DNA of 13,895 nt from Nitrososphaeraceae archaeon (GTDB taxonomy: Archaea > Thermoproteota > Nitrososphaeria > Nitrososphaerales > Nitrososphaeraceae). The position numbers and the translations under genes were made by a program. Shown here in pieces: positions 6,965-13,605 of the stretch (the stretch's first letter is position 1; each line of letters starts with the position of its first letter). The DNA is taken from the NCBI GenBank assembly GCA_025937665.1, contig JAICQW010000032.1:1-13895 (forward strand), written 5' to 3'. The notes under the pieces are model-generated. The model was not told where the DNA came from and ran no database searches. It was given only the letters and a program-made list of their open reading frames with translations.

Positions 6965-7227
6965 TTTTTTAATTCACTTTTTTGTTTTGTATTTGACAAA
7001 AGTTACGGAAGATTTGGAAAGATTTTTTATGTTACTTAACTTATCCGCCGTCCCTTAAGTTAACTTAATGAGCTTTAATCGGAGATATAAGTGTGATGAT
7101 ATAGAATTTTGGTCAAATTGTATTGAAACTTATCGCTATCTCAAATGAACTAGTTTGTCAGGGAATAAGTTACTAGACAATAATTAGACTTGATAATTTA
7201 AATTCAACACAAGTGATAATAAAAAAT
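6965..7227. promoter_or_regulatory. Divergent regulatory region with a 14-bp perfect palindrome
   Basis: This spacer separates the helicase (minus) from the zinc-ribbon/PRC gene (plus). It holds the perfect palindrome TTAAGTTAACTTAA (7055-7068), preceded by the related half CTTAACTTA (7035-7043), a possible repressor site. On the right, AATTTAAATT (7195-7204) is a TATA-like box about 28 bases before ATG 7228. On the left, AT-rich stretches at 6988-6998 and 7020-7030 could serve the helicase. A 26-codon frame from ATG 7068 was seen but has no support. Confidence 0.4.
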
Positions 7228-8019
7228 ATGATGGAGGATCAGGGTCAAAATCAAGATTTGCGGGAGAAGAAACTGCGGGGTTCTGGTGGATACGTACTAG
7301 CCCATATTACAGATGAGGAGCAAAAAAAGGGCAATTTAGGAGGACCAGAGTTATTCTTAGCGGGGATAGGAAGACTCCCTTATGACAGACTTGTCAAATA
7401 TCATTGTAACAAATGCGATAAAGATTATGAGGGATCACCAAATATCAGTTTTGAAAATCCTAATGAAGATCTTGGTGAAGGCGTTACACTCTTTGAGAAG
7501 GGCGAATACAAATGTAATACCTGCAAAAGCATAATTGCACAGTATAGAAAATTTGACGCTCCCGAAGATTCCAATCCTAGAGAAGTTCCCAAAAAAGATG
7601 AGATTTCAAGTCCAGAAGAAAAATCAAATATTAAGAAGGATGATAAAATTTCCAAAACGACTATAAACCCACCGTCATCAACTTCGATTGTACAAAACGA
7701 CTTTATCTCTATTCAATCCCTTGTCGGAATGCCTGCGTATGATTGCGATGCTATGTTGATTGGTAATGTTCAAGAGATCGGTCTCAAAAGGACCTCTAAA
7801 GGAAAAATGGAAATAAGTCTTAAGATTCCTAATAAGAGTAATAATCAAAGTGTCGAAGTTACTTGGAAAAATATATCTAAGATTGGAGATATAATCTTAC
7901 TTGAAAATTCAGAGTCTTCCCAACCCACTCAACAAGGCAAGTGTTCCCATTGTGATTTCCAAAACGAAAATGATGCAGTGTTTTGTTCCGAATGCGGTAA
8001 GGAAATTAATAATGAATAA
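7228..8019 (+). CDS. Zinc ribbon - PRC-barrel - zinc ribbon protein
   Basis: 263 residues from ATG 7228 (268 if GTG 7213 were used; the TATA-like box at 7195-7204 favours 7228). Four parts are visible: an N-terminal segment with GYVLAHITDEEQ; a zinc ribbon with C60-x2-C63 and C96-x2-C99; a charged, disordered linker (about 110-155, rich in K, E, S, P); a PRC-barrel-like beta domain (about 160-226) starting IQSLVGMPAYDCDAMLIG and ending KIGDIILLE; and a C-terminal double-CxxC ribbon, C239-x2-C242 and C253-x2-C256. PRC barrels occur in RimM and in the archaeal division protein CdvA, where they mediate protein contacts. The CdvA coiled coil is missing here, so this is not CdvA. An adaptor at the ribosome or another complex is an inference. 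It ends at a shared terminator hairpin. Confidence 0.75.
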   Translation: MMEDQGQNQDLREKKLRGSGGYVLAHITDEEQKKGNLGGPELFLAGIGRLPYDRLVKYHCNKCDKDYEGSPNISFENPNEDLGEGVTLFEKGEYKCNTCKSIIAQYRKFDAPEDSNPREVPKKDEISSPEEKSNIKKDDKISKTTINPPSSTSIVQNDFISIQSLVGMPAYDCDAMLIGNVQEIGLKRTSKGKMEISLKIPNKSNNQSVEVTWKNISKIGDIILLENSESSQPTQQGKCSHCDFQNENDAVFCSECGKEINNE

Positions 8020-8026
8020 GTTCTAT

Positions 8027-8052
8027 ATTTAGAGTAAATACTGACTCTAAAT
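8027..8052. terminator. Bidirectional terminator hairpin
   Basis: A perfect 9-bp inverted repeat, ATTTAGAGT (8027-8035) and ACTCTAAAT (8044-8052), with an 8-base loop. It sits in the 41-base gap between the stops of two convergent genes, followed by TTTT on the plus strand and by TATAGAA on the minus strand. Confidence 0.65.
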
Positions 8053-8060
8053 TTTGCTTG

Positions 8061-10190
8061 TTATGCAAGGCCGATCCTTACATCAACTGCAATTGCTCCT
8101 TTTCCTTCCTCAAGTACCAACAATGGATTCATGTCGAATTCTGTTATCTCAGGAAAATCTGTAACTAATTGAGATAATCGTAGGAGGCATTCAACTAGTA
8201 CTTTTATGTCAGATGGAGGCTGTCCTCTAATCCCTTTCAATATTTTGTAAGTCTTGATTGATTCTACCATCTTCATTGCTTCTTGTTCATTGATAGGAGC
8301 CAGTCTAAATATCACATCTTTGAGAGCTTCTACATAAATTCCCCCAAGGCCAAACATGATTAGGGGACCAAAAAGCTTATCGTGTTTTGCACCAAGAATT
8401 GTTTCTCTGGCAGATTCTATCATCTGTTGAACAAGCACTCCTTTAATATTTGCGTCTTTTTTGTAATTCTTTGCGTTACTAATTATTTCACTGAAAGAAG
8501 ATGAAACTTGCTGCTTATTCTTCAGACCTACTTTTACTCCCCCAGCGTCTGACTTGTGGATTATATCTTGTGACACAATTTTCATTACCACGGGATAACC
8601 GATTTCTTCAGCTCTCCTTGTACACTCTTCTTCATTTGTGCAAAGGTAACTCTTAGGCCTAGGAAATCCATAAGCGTTAAGAACATCGTATCCCTCTTCC
8701 TCCAAAAGATTTTTTCTACCTTCTTTTCTTACATTATCAAATACTTGTTTGACCTTTTCTTTATCAACATTGAATTTTTTAATTTCAATTTCTTTTTCTG
8801 CAATCCAAAATGAAAAGTCATACATTGCTTTCAGTGTCCTTATTGCTGGTTCAGCATAAGGAAAATGTGGAATTCCACCATCTGAAAGAATTTGTTTATT
8901 TTCTGTTCCTTCTGCAAGACCCATAAGCGCTGCAAGTGAGGTTCTTCCGGAATTGGCAGTGGTCTTGACTATTGTTCTTGCAAGATCATTATAATCTAAA
9001 GTAGCGGATGGAGTACACATAGTAACAATTGAACCTACATTTGGATTTGAAACAACTTCATCGAGGACCTTTTCAAATCGATTAAAGTCAGCGTCTCCCA
9101 CAATGTCAACTGGGTTTCTCGCAGATCCGTGAGCAGGTATGACTTTAGCAATTTCTTCTCTAGAAGTACTAATATCAGCTAGCTTCATGCCGAACTTTGA
9201 ACACGCATCTGTGGAGATTATGGCAGGGCCACCTGCATTTGATACAATTACCGTACCTTTGTCATTATTAGGAATTGGCTGCTTTGAAAAGGCAGTAGCA
9301 AGATCAAAGAGTTCCTGCATTGAATCGACTCTGATTACACCACTTTGCAAAAACAATGCATCATAAACCTCATCAGCTCCCATCAAGGCCCCTGTATGAG
9401 ACATAGCTGCCTTTGCACCTTCTGGAGTTCTACCAGATTTTATGACAACTATTGGTTTCTTGTATTGTTTGGTCGTTTTCCTTCCTATCTCCATGAATCT
9501 TCGACCATCATGAATGTCTTCAAGGTACATTATGATTACAGAAGTTTCCGGGTCGTGACATAATAATTCTAAAACATCATTTTCATCAATATCTATCTTG
9601 TTTCCCATACTGATTACTTTTGAGAATCCAATACCCTGTGCCATAGCATCTTCAACTGTGGCAGCACAGATAGCACCACTTTGTGAAACGAGAGCGATAT
9701 TTCCGTGTTTTGGTGTTATTTTCAGGAATGTGGAATTCATCATGTTTTGTTTTGACAAGCTCATTATACCCAAGCAATTTGGGCCAATAACTCTAGTACC
9801 GTATTTCTTACATATGTCGGCAACCTCTCTCTCAAGAGTTGCTCCCTGCTCATCAACTTCTTTGAATCCTGCTGAAACAATTATGGAAGCCTGAATTTTT
9901 TTCATTCCTACTTCTTCCATCACTTTTGGAACAATCTTGTTAGGGGTGGCAACAACGGCTAGATCTACATCCTCTGGTATGTCAAGCACACTTTTGTAAG
10001 CCTTGATCCCAGATACATATTCATTAGTAGGACTGACAGGGTAAATTTTGCCTTTATAACCATTTTTAATATTTGTAAAAATTGCCCTCCCGATTCCTGG
10101 TTTCTCGGAAGCGCCTATAATTGCAATAGACCTTGGTGATAGAAATACACTCCTGTTAGATGACTCACTTGTCTCACTATCCGAATTCAT
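8061..10190 (-). CDS. ADP-forming acyl-CoA ligase (3-hydroxypropionate- or 4-hydroxybutyrate-CoA ligase type)
   Basis: A 709-residue fused alpha/beta NDP-forming acyl-CoA synthetase. The order is a CoA-binding Rossmann domain (IAIIGASEKPGIG, 22-34), succinyl-CoA-synthetase-like domains with ALVSQSGAICAA (166-177) and the phosphohistidine H265 in MSHTGAL, a second CoA-ligase domain (TVIVSNAGGPAII), and from about residue 490 an ATP-grasp module (LLEEEGYDVLNAYGFPRPKS, then VMKIVSQDIIHKSDAGGVKV), ending in DMNPLLV and DVRIGL. It makes acyl-CoA from acid, CoA and ATP, releasing ADP and phosphate. In Nitrosopumilus, enzymes of this architecture activate 3-hydroxypropionate and 4-hydroxybutyrate in CO2 fixation; which of these, or acetate, applies here cannot be read from the sequence. 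The start is ATG 10190, leaderless from the TATA box at 10213-10220. Confidence 0.88.
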   Translation of the reverse strand: MNSDSETSESSNRSVFLSPRSIAIIGASEKPGIGRAIFTNIKNGYKGKIYPVSPTNEYVSGIKAYKSVLDIPEDVDLAVVATPNKIVPKVMEEVGMKKIQASIIVSAGFKEVDEQGATLEREVADICKKYGTRVIGPNCLGIMSLSKQNMMNSTFLKITPKHGNIALVSQSGAICAATVEDAMAQGIGFSKVISMGNKIDIDENDVLELLCHDPETSVIIMYLEDIHDGRRFMEIGRKTTKQYKKPIVVIKSGRTPEGAKAAMSHTGALMGADEVYDALFLQSGVIRVDSMQELFDLATAFSKQPIPNNDKGTVIVSNAGGPAIISTDACSKFGMKLADISTSREEIAKVIPAHGSARNPVDIVGDADFNRFEKVLDEVVSNPNVGSIVTMCTPSATLDYNDLARTIVKTTANSGRTSLAALMGLAEGTENKQILSDGGIPHFPYAEPAIRTLKAMYDFSFWIAEKEIEIKKFNVDKEKVKQVFDNVRKEGRKNLLEEEGYDVLNAYGFPRPKSYLCTNEEECTRRAEEIGYPVVMKIVSQDIIHKSDAGGVKVGLKNKQQVSSSFSEIISNAKNYKKDANIKGVLVQQMIESARETILGAKHDKLFGPLIMFGLGGIYVEALKDVIFRLAPINEQEAMKMVESIKTYKILKGIRGQPPSDIKVLVECLLRLSQLVTDFPEITEFDMNPLLVLEEGKGAIAVDVRIGLA

Positions 10191-10212
10191 ACAAAAATAA
10201 TTTGCCTACATA

Positions 10213-10220
10213 GTTATAAA
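10213..10220 (-). promoter_or_regulatory. TATA box of the acyl-CoA ligase gene
   Basis: TTTATAAC on the minus strand, centred 26-27 bases before the ATG at 10190, one of the clearest archaeal TATA boxes in the window. A leaderless transcript is expected. Confidence 0.65.
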
Positions 10221-10430
10221 TGCAGTGATATTGTACGATCATAAGATATTTCCGCCACGATATACTGATTGGTACGTATCTTCTTGAACTATAGATAAAG
10301 TGAAAATCGGAGAACTAAGTTTTTCTGCCATTTTATCAATCCTTTCTATTTATTAGTAACAATATTAATATCCTTTAATAGTAACACTATAAATTTAAAT
10401 ATTTATTTATCCCACTTGAATATTAGGAAT
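10221..10430. other. AT-rich spacer without a confident gene
   Basis: Between the ligase promoter and the end of the methyltransferase gene. A 30-codon minus-strand frame (ATG 10331 to TGA 10236) with a weak AGGA upstream is the only candidate, and is not supported by any motif. TAGTAACA is repeated about 24 bases apart in the AT-rich stretch near 10354-10390. No RNA fold of note was recognised. Confidence 0.3.
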
Positions 10431-11330
10431 TTAGACATAATTCCTTATCAATAATTCTGTATGACCTACCCGCTTTGAAGCAATTGCATTGATAGATCGG
10501 TTTACATTGATTACCTGAGTAAGATGAGAGTATTTTGAATAGAGTCTTCTAATTTCTTCCGTATTGGAATTACTGAGTAGAACTTTACATCCCTTTCCTG
10601 TTAATTCATTGAATATAGTTGCAAGTTCCTTTTGATCATCAAGAGAAAAACCATTGTTGGTATAACTGGTAAAATTTGCAGTATTACTGATTGGATAGAA
10701 CGGCGGATCTAAGTATACAAAGTCACCCTTCTCAGCTTTTTCAACTAATATTTTCTTGTAGTCACTGACTCCCAAATATGATCCTGACCGTTTCAATACG
10801 ATACTCGTATTGCGCAAGTTATCGGCATCGCATATAATTGGATTTTTGTATCTTCCAATTGGAACATTGAATAAACCGTTTCTGTTTACTCTGTACAGAC
10901 CGTTATAGCATGTTTTATTTAGTGCAATAAATCTGGCAGCTCTATCTATTTTGTTCATTACTCTTGTAGAGTCACGTAGATGATAATAGTATATTTTTGG
11001 AGATTTGTTGTATTGATTTTGGTGATAAATTAGTGCCGGAATCAGCTCTTCTACATGATTCTTTATGACCTTATATGCATTAATTAATTCGGTATTAATA
11101 TCCGAAAGGATTGCGCTCCTATCAGAGGAAGCTATTTTGAAGAATACAGCTCCTCCTCCGAGGAACGGCTCAAAGTATCTGGCAAACCTTGTGGGGATGA
11201 GTCGGACTATCTGAGGCATTAATTGTCCTTTGCCCCCTGCCCATTTAACAAATGGATGGCATTCAGGTGTTTGATAGAGTAGTTCACGATTTTTTACCCT
11301 TTCCATTCTCACAATGACATTCGATCTCAA
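10431..11330 (-). CDS. dam: D12-class (Dam-like) DNA adenine N6-methyltransferase, orphan
   Basis: A 299-residue alpha-class adenine methyltransferase transferring methyl from S-adenosylmethionine to DNA adenine, with GATC the usual target of the family. Seen: PFVKWAGGKGQL (26-37) and FEPFLGGGAVFF (53-64, SAM-binding motif I), D78-I-N after it, LNKTCYNGLYRVN (137-149), a target-recognition region, catalytic motif IV DPPF (208-211) in FVYLDPPFYP, and FTSYTNNGFSLDDQ (220-233). Length fits the family (270-300). The start is probably TTG 11330, because a TATA-like box (CTTATATG, 11361-11354) lies 27 bases upstream; ATG 11306 would shorten it by eight residues without touching a motif. No restriction endonuclease lies beside it, so it is either an orphan regulator/mark or a remnant of a restriction-modification or mobile element. 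Confidence 0.9.
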   Translation of the reverse strand: MRSNVIVRMERVKNRELLYQTPECHPFVKWAGGKGQLMPQIVRLIPTRFARYFEPFLGGGAVFFKIASSDRSAILSDINTELINAYKVIKNHVEELIPALIYHQNQYNKSPKIYYYHLRDSTRVMNKIDRAARFIALNKTCYNGLYRVNRNGLFNVPIGRYKNPIICDADNLRNTSIVLKRSGSYLGVSDYKKILVEKAEKGDFVYLDPPFYPISNTANFTSYTNNGFSLDDQKELATIFNELTGKGCKVLLSNSNTEEIRRLYSKYSHLTQVINVNRSINAIASKRVGHTELLIRNYV

Positions 11331-11395
11331 TCTTTAACTGTAAATTCAATTTGCATATAAGCATTAAAAAATTTAAAACAAAGACTCGAGTCGAT

Positions 11396-11572
11396 TCATT
11401 TATTTATTTTTGGATCCTCGCTCGTTTTGTTTATCTTTGCCTTAGATCCTGCTCTTGTCATTTTAATGTCACATCTTATGCAAATTTTTCCTATTCTTTC
11501 ACTTGTCATCGTATCAGTGGGAGTCAACTGATGACACATAGCGCAAGCTGTGAGCGATTTATACAGGTTCAA
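11396..11572 (-). CDS. Small double-CxxC zinc protein, 58 aa
   Basis: The frame carries C10-A-M-C13-H and C29-I-R-C32-D, numbered from TTG 11572, around a middle segment HQLTPTDTMTSERIGK, followed by a basic Lys/Arg/Ser tail (KMTRAGSKAKINK). This is a typical four-cysteine zinc knuckle with a nucleic-acid-like basic tail. The frame is open back to GTG 11680 (94 residues), but the extra N-terminus has no recognisable content. TTG 11572 (58 residues) puts the cysteines at the start, with an AT-rich box (AAATAAATAC, 11610-11601) about 33 bases upstream. A plus-strand frame covering 11351-11614 is its shadow. It lies between the adenine methyltransferase and the acidic small protein, all three on the minus strand but with spacers long enough for separate promoters. 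Confidence 0.55.
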   Translation of the reverse strand: MNLYKSLTACAMCHQLTPTDTMTSERIGKICIRCDIKMTRAGSKAKINKTSEDPKINK

Positions 11573-11725
11573 TTCAATATTATTTCTAATGCAACTTATG
11601 GTATTTATTTGTAAAAATAGTTCACTATGATTTACAGATAATACTGGTATTCGTTTGAGATTATATCGAGCGGAAAACACTATGCTTACAGGTACTTCAG
11701 TAGACTGAAAATTTACTTAATATTT

Positions 11726-11977
11726 CTAATATTTCCATTCGTCTGATATGTTATTCCACCAAGGCCTATATTGCTTGGCGTCCCTACCAAGTTCGTCCAT
11801 TATTCTAGATTCAATTGAATAAAACATATTCTCCATTGCATCAGCTCCCCCATCGGCATGTAGTTCTTTACCAATCATAGATATCCTTTGTTTTTTGGAT
11901 TCTAGATCCGATGCATTTGGATTCTCTATACAGTAGGTAAGAATATCATAAAACTCTTCTTCCAGATATGCGTCCAT
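11726..11977 (-). CDS. Acidic small protein of unknown function, 83 aa
   Basis: Family not named, though the look (HADGGADAMENMFYSIESRI and an aromatic end PWWNNISDEWKY) is that of short conserved thaumarchaeal hypothetical proteins. It is acidic, soluble, mostly helical, with a single cysteine and no metal-binding pattern or membrane segment. The start is ATG 11977. An SD-like AGGGG (11989-11985 on the minus strand, about 7 bases before the ATG) and a TATA-like TTTATATC (12022-12013 region) about 40 bases upstream suggest a short-leader transcript, in contrast to the leaderless genes around it. Function cannot be inferred from the sequence. Confidence 0.7.
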   Translation of the reverse strand: MDAYLEEEFYDILTYCIENPNASDLESKKQRISMIGKELHADGGADAMENMFYSIESRIMDELGRDAKQYRPWWNNISDEWKY

Positions 11978-12131
11978 TTACTATTTACCCCTATTCAAAT
12001 TATCAAACGATCTTGATATAAATTCTACGGATGGAAAAAATAAAGTTAACAATGTCAATTATCTATAATCTTTTCAGACCAAAGTAACTCAAAAAAGTTC
12101 AATTAAAGATTTATGTTGGTATGGAGTCAAT

Positions 12132-12487
12132 ATGTTAGAAATGATCTGATGAACGCTTGATAGAATCTCAATTTCTATATCTGACAACCATTGGTTGGAG
12201 ACAGGTAAGCAGCACACGATAGAAATATGGTTTGTAACACATAATGAGAAATATTACATAATGTCAGAACATGGAATCAATGCTCATTGGGTCAGGAACA
12301 TCAATCGTAATCTGAGAATTTCATTTAATATTAACAACTCCAATTACGATGGTGAAGGAAGAATTATAGATTCTACGAAGGAAAGTCAACTAGCAGCGCA
12401 AATTTCAGAAATTATGAACGCAAAATATCATTGGGATCAAGGACTATCATGGAACTCCGACCATTAGGTCAGACGACAGTTTCATAA
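12132..12487 (+). pseudogene. Frameshifted deazaflavin/PNPOx-type reductase (DUF385/Ddn-like split barrel)
   Basis: Three reading frames together spell one small flavin- or F420-binding split-barrel protein. Frame one (12148-12201) reads DERLIESQFLYLTTIGWR. The sequence then shifts by one missing base at about 12201 into the long frame TGKQHTIEIWFVTHNEKYYI... (12201-12449), which holds the family core (HTIEIWFV, AHWVRNI). Near 12449 a second missing base separates GLS from MELRPLGQTTVS (12449-12487), the usual G-L-x-x-E-L end. A third shift (extra T near 12147) would join the start to ATG 12132 (MLEMI). Taken alone, the central frame (TTG 12195 to TAG 12467, 90 residues) lacks the N-terminal strand. 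None of the shifts is in a homopolymer. Inactivation is the simplest reading; assembly indels are the alternative. Confidence 0.7.
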
Positions 12488-12518
12488 TAAGTTACATTTT
12501 TTATGAGAAATTAGATAA

Positions 12519-12827
12519 TTATGAAACCTGATCTAGTATCCATTCCTTAAATTTTCTAATCGCAAATTCTTCAGATTGTTTTATGAATATAGGATCCTTA
12601 AGTCTCCATTGATCTTGTGGTATGGAGTCAAAAAATTCTTGCATAAATAGAGTAAACCTAAAGCGCAGGTTTCTTGGATTTTCATTTAGATTATAGCGCT
12701 TTAGAATTTTTGCTATTTTTCCAAATGAGGTATCATAGTCTCTTTTAAATGGTGTAATATTTAGAGTCTCATTTAGAATTGACGTAATAGAATCCATATC
12801 TTTGTTGATTGTTATCAATATCCACAT
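12519..12827 (-). CDS. Hypothetical protein, 102 aa
   Basis: Family not recognised. The frame from ATG 12827 encodes a soluble, mixed-charge protein. A short hydrophobic strand (MWILITI) is followed by mainly helical sequence (GKIAKILKRYNLNENPRNLR, FTLFMQEFFDSIP, EEFAIRKFKEWILDQ) with many aromatic and basic residues. M11 (12797) is an alternative start. No cysteine or His cluster, membrane span or catalytic motif is visible. Composition resembles that of neighbouring genes, and no better frame covers the region, so it is probably real. It converges with the broken reductase gene at its 3' end, with about 31 bases between. Its upstream region (12828-12948) holds only AT-rich promoter-like sequence. 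Confidence 0.5.
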   Translation of the reverse strand: MWILITINKDMDSITSILNETLNITPFKRDYDTSFGKIAKILKRYNLNENPRNLRFRFTLFMQEFFDSIPQDQWRLKDPIFIKQSEEFAIRKFKEWILDQVS

Positions 12828-12948
12828 ATCTCTATGATTGATACTCTTTATGGTTTGTATTCAAGCTATTGAAGACTATTCTTGCACATCACAAATGGTA
12901 ATGCAGATGTAATGAAGTACGTTCTCATGAGTCTAAAAGTAAACGTTA

Positions 12949-13251
12949 CTATGTAAGAACTCCCAAAAATGTCTTTGTAAATCTTTTTTTTGCAATTTCG
13001 AAGGCTTTTTCACCCTTCGCCGATAACCTGTAAGTTATAGTTTTACCTTCTTTCTCTTCACTAAGGAAGCCTAAATCCTTTAGACTCCTAAGAGCTGGAT
13101 AAATTGTCCCTGGACTTGGTTTGTCGCCTCTTCTTTTTGCGAGTTCGCTGGCTATCTCCTGACCATGCATTGGTTTTTTTGATAGTAAGAATAGTATCAA
13201 AAATCCCAGCAGTCCTCTCATATCACAACATTCGCCATCGACCGCTCGCAT
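12949..13251 (-). CDS. PadR-family transcriptional regulator with N-terminal Cys-Cys
   Basis: A 100-residue winged helix-turn-helix repressor of the PadR family (short, PF03551-type). The core runs MRGLLGFLILFLLSKKPMHG (11-30), recognition helix and wing around GTIYPALRSLKDLGFLSEEK (48-67), ending TYRLSAKGEKAFEIAKKRF (73-91). Before the core is an added segment MRAVDGECCD with C8-C9 directly before the first helix, a likely metal or thiol sensor. The start is ATG 13251, 27 bases from the TATA centre at 13278, so leaderless; M11 (13221) would give a bare PadR without the cysteines. It is divergent from the small Cys-Cys protein, with which it shares the promoter, and probably represses both. 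Confidence 0.85.
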   Translation of the reverse strand: MRAVDGECCDMRGLLGFLILFLLSKKPMHGQEIASELAKRRGDKPSPGTIYPALRSLKDLGFLSEEKEGKTITYRLSAKGEKAFEIAKKRFTKTFLGVLT

Positions 13252-13263
13252 ATGTATTATATT

Positions 13264-13316
13264 GGATGTCCGATATATATAAATACATCCTTTCGCTATA
13301 TATCGTATGACCGATA
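13264..13316. promoter_or_regulatory. Shared divergent promoter/operator of padR and the Cys-Cys gene
   Basis: One AT box (13273-13284) reads as a TATA element on both strands and lies 27 and 29 bases from the start codons at 13251 (minus) and 13307 (plus). It is flanked by GGATGT (13264-13269) and ACATCC (13285-13290), a perfect 6-bp inverted repeat. A second dyad, TATCG-N6-CGATA (13301-13316), overlaps the plus-strand start region. GTCCGATA (13268-13275) and GACCGATA (13309-13316) form a direct repeat 41 bases apart. Confidence 0.55.
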
Positions 13317-13327
13317 ATGAAACATAT

Positions 13328-13336
13328 GGAGGTGAT
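13328..13336 (+). promoter_or_regulatory. Strong Shine-Dalgarno sequence deciding the start at 13340
   Basis: GGAGGTGAT matches the anti-Shine-Dalgarno end of 16S rRNA over nine bases, with GGAGG placed 7 bases before ATG 13340. It favours 13340 over the in-frame ATG 13307, which would add eleven residues and use these bases as codons. Confidence 0.75.
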
Positions 13337-13339
13337 TTA

Positions 13340-13492
13340 ATGGGATTCGGATGCTGTGGAGTAGGTGTTGATCAAGTTAGAAACTTTCTGACGAGAGAAG
13401 AAAGGATTGCTTTACTGAAAGAATACAGTGATGGACTTGAGAAGGAAGTACAAGGAATAAAGGAGAGGATTAAAGAGTTGGAACAAAAGTAA
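13340..13492 (+). CDS. Cys-Cys coiled-coil microprotein, 50 aa (DUF5320-like)
   Basis: A 50-residue protein: MGFGCCGVG with C5-C6 at the N-terminus, then FLTREERIALLKEYSDGLEK and EVQGIKERIKELEQK, a continuous charged helix with Leu/Ile spacing of a coiled coil (about 16-50). This matches the layout of DUF5320-type small archaeal/bacterial proteins (a glycine-cysteine head and a helical 'LTKEEK...LKEY...ERIKEL' body), often found beside PadR genes; this link is from memory of the family. The start is ATG 13340 with an excellent Shine-Dalgarno; ATG 13307 in frame, at a leaderless position, would add MTDNETYGGDL. Function is unknown; thiol or metal binding in partnership with the Cys-Cys PadR regulator is an inference. 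Confidence 0.75.
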   Translation: MGFGCCGVGVDQVRNFLTREERIALLKEYSDGLEKEVQGIKERIKELEQK

Positions 13493-13493
13493 T

Positions 13494-13520
13494 CCTTTCT
13501 TCTCATTTTTCTTTTACTTT
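13494..13520 (+). terminator. Pyrimidine/T-rich terminator after the Cys-Cys gene
   Basis: After TAA at 13490-13492 the plus strand is almost all pyrimidine (CCTTTCTTCTCATTTTTC and CTTTTACTTTC), with T5 and T4 tracts, as expected of a hairpin-free archaeal terminator. It lies in the 3' spacer to the convergent macro-domain gene. Confidence 0.45.
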
Positions 13521-13605
13521 CACTAGTTTTAAGATTTGTTTCTTATCTCGTTTCATGTCTACTTCAGGCAATGCTTTGCTTTGAAATTGAAGACCCATTG
13601 CAAAG

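Noticed and set aside
7068..7148. A 26-codon frame (MSFNRRYKCDD...) in the helicase/PRC spacer
   Set aside because: No ribosome-binding site, no motif, and it overlaps the palindrome in a regulatory region.
7228..8019. CdvA division protein, because of the PRC-barrel-like domain
   Set aside because: The CdvA coiled coil and C-terminal CdvB-binding motif are absent and zinc ribbons flank the barrel.
9139..9894. Several plus-strand frames of 70-100 codons within the acyl-CoA ligase region
   Set aside because: All are antisense shadows of a full-length enzyme with intact motifs.
10236..10331. A 30-codon minus-strand frame (MAEKLSSPIFTLSIVQEDTY...) in the spacer after the methyltransferase gene
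   Set aside because: Too short, only a weak AGGA upstream, no motif; kept as a possibility but not called.
11351..11614. An 87-codon plus-strand frame rich in Cys, Phe and Tyr
   Set aside because: It is antisense to the small double-CxxC gene, has a TTG start, and its cysteines are not in ordered pairs.
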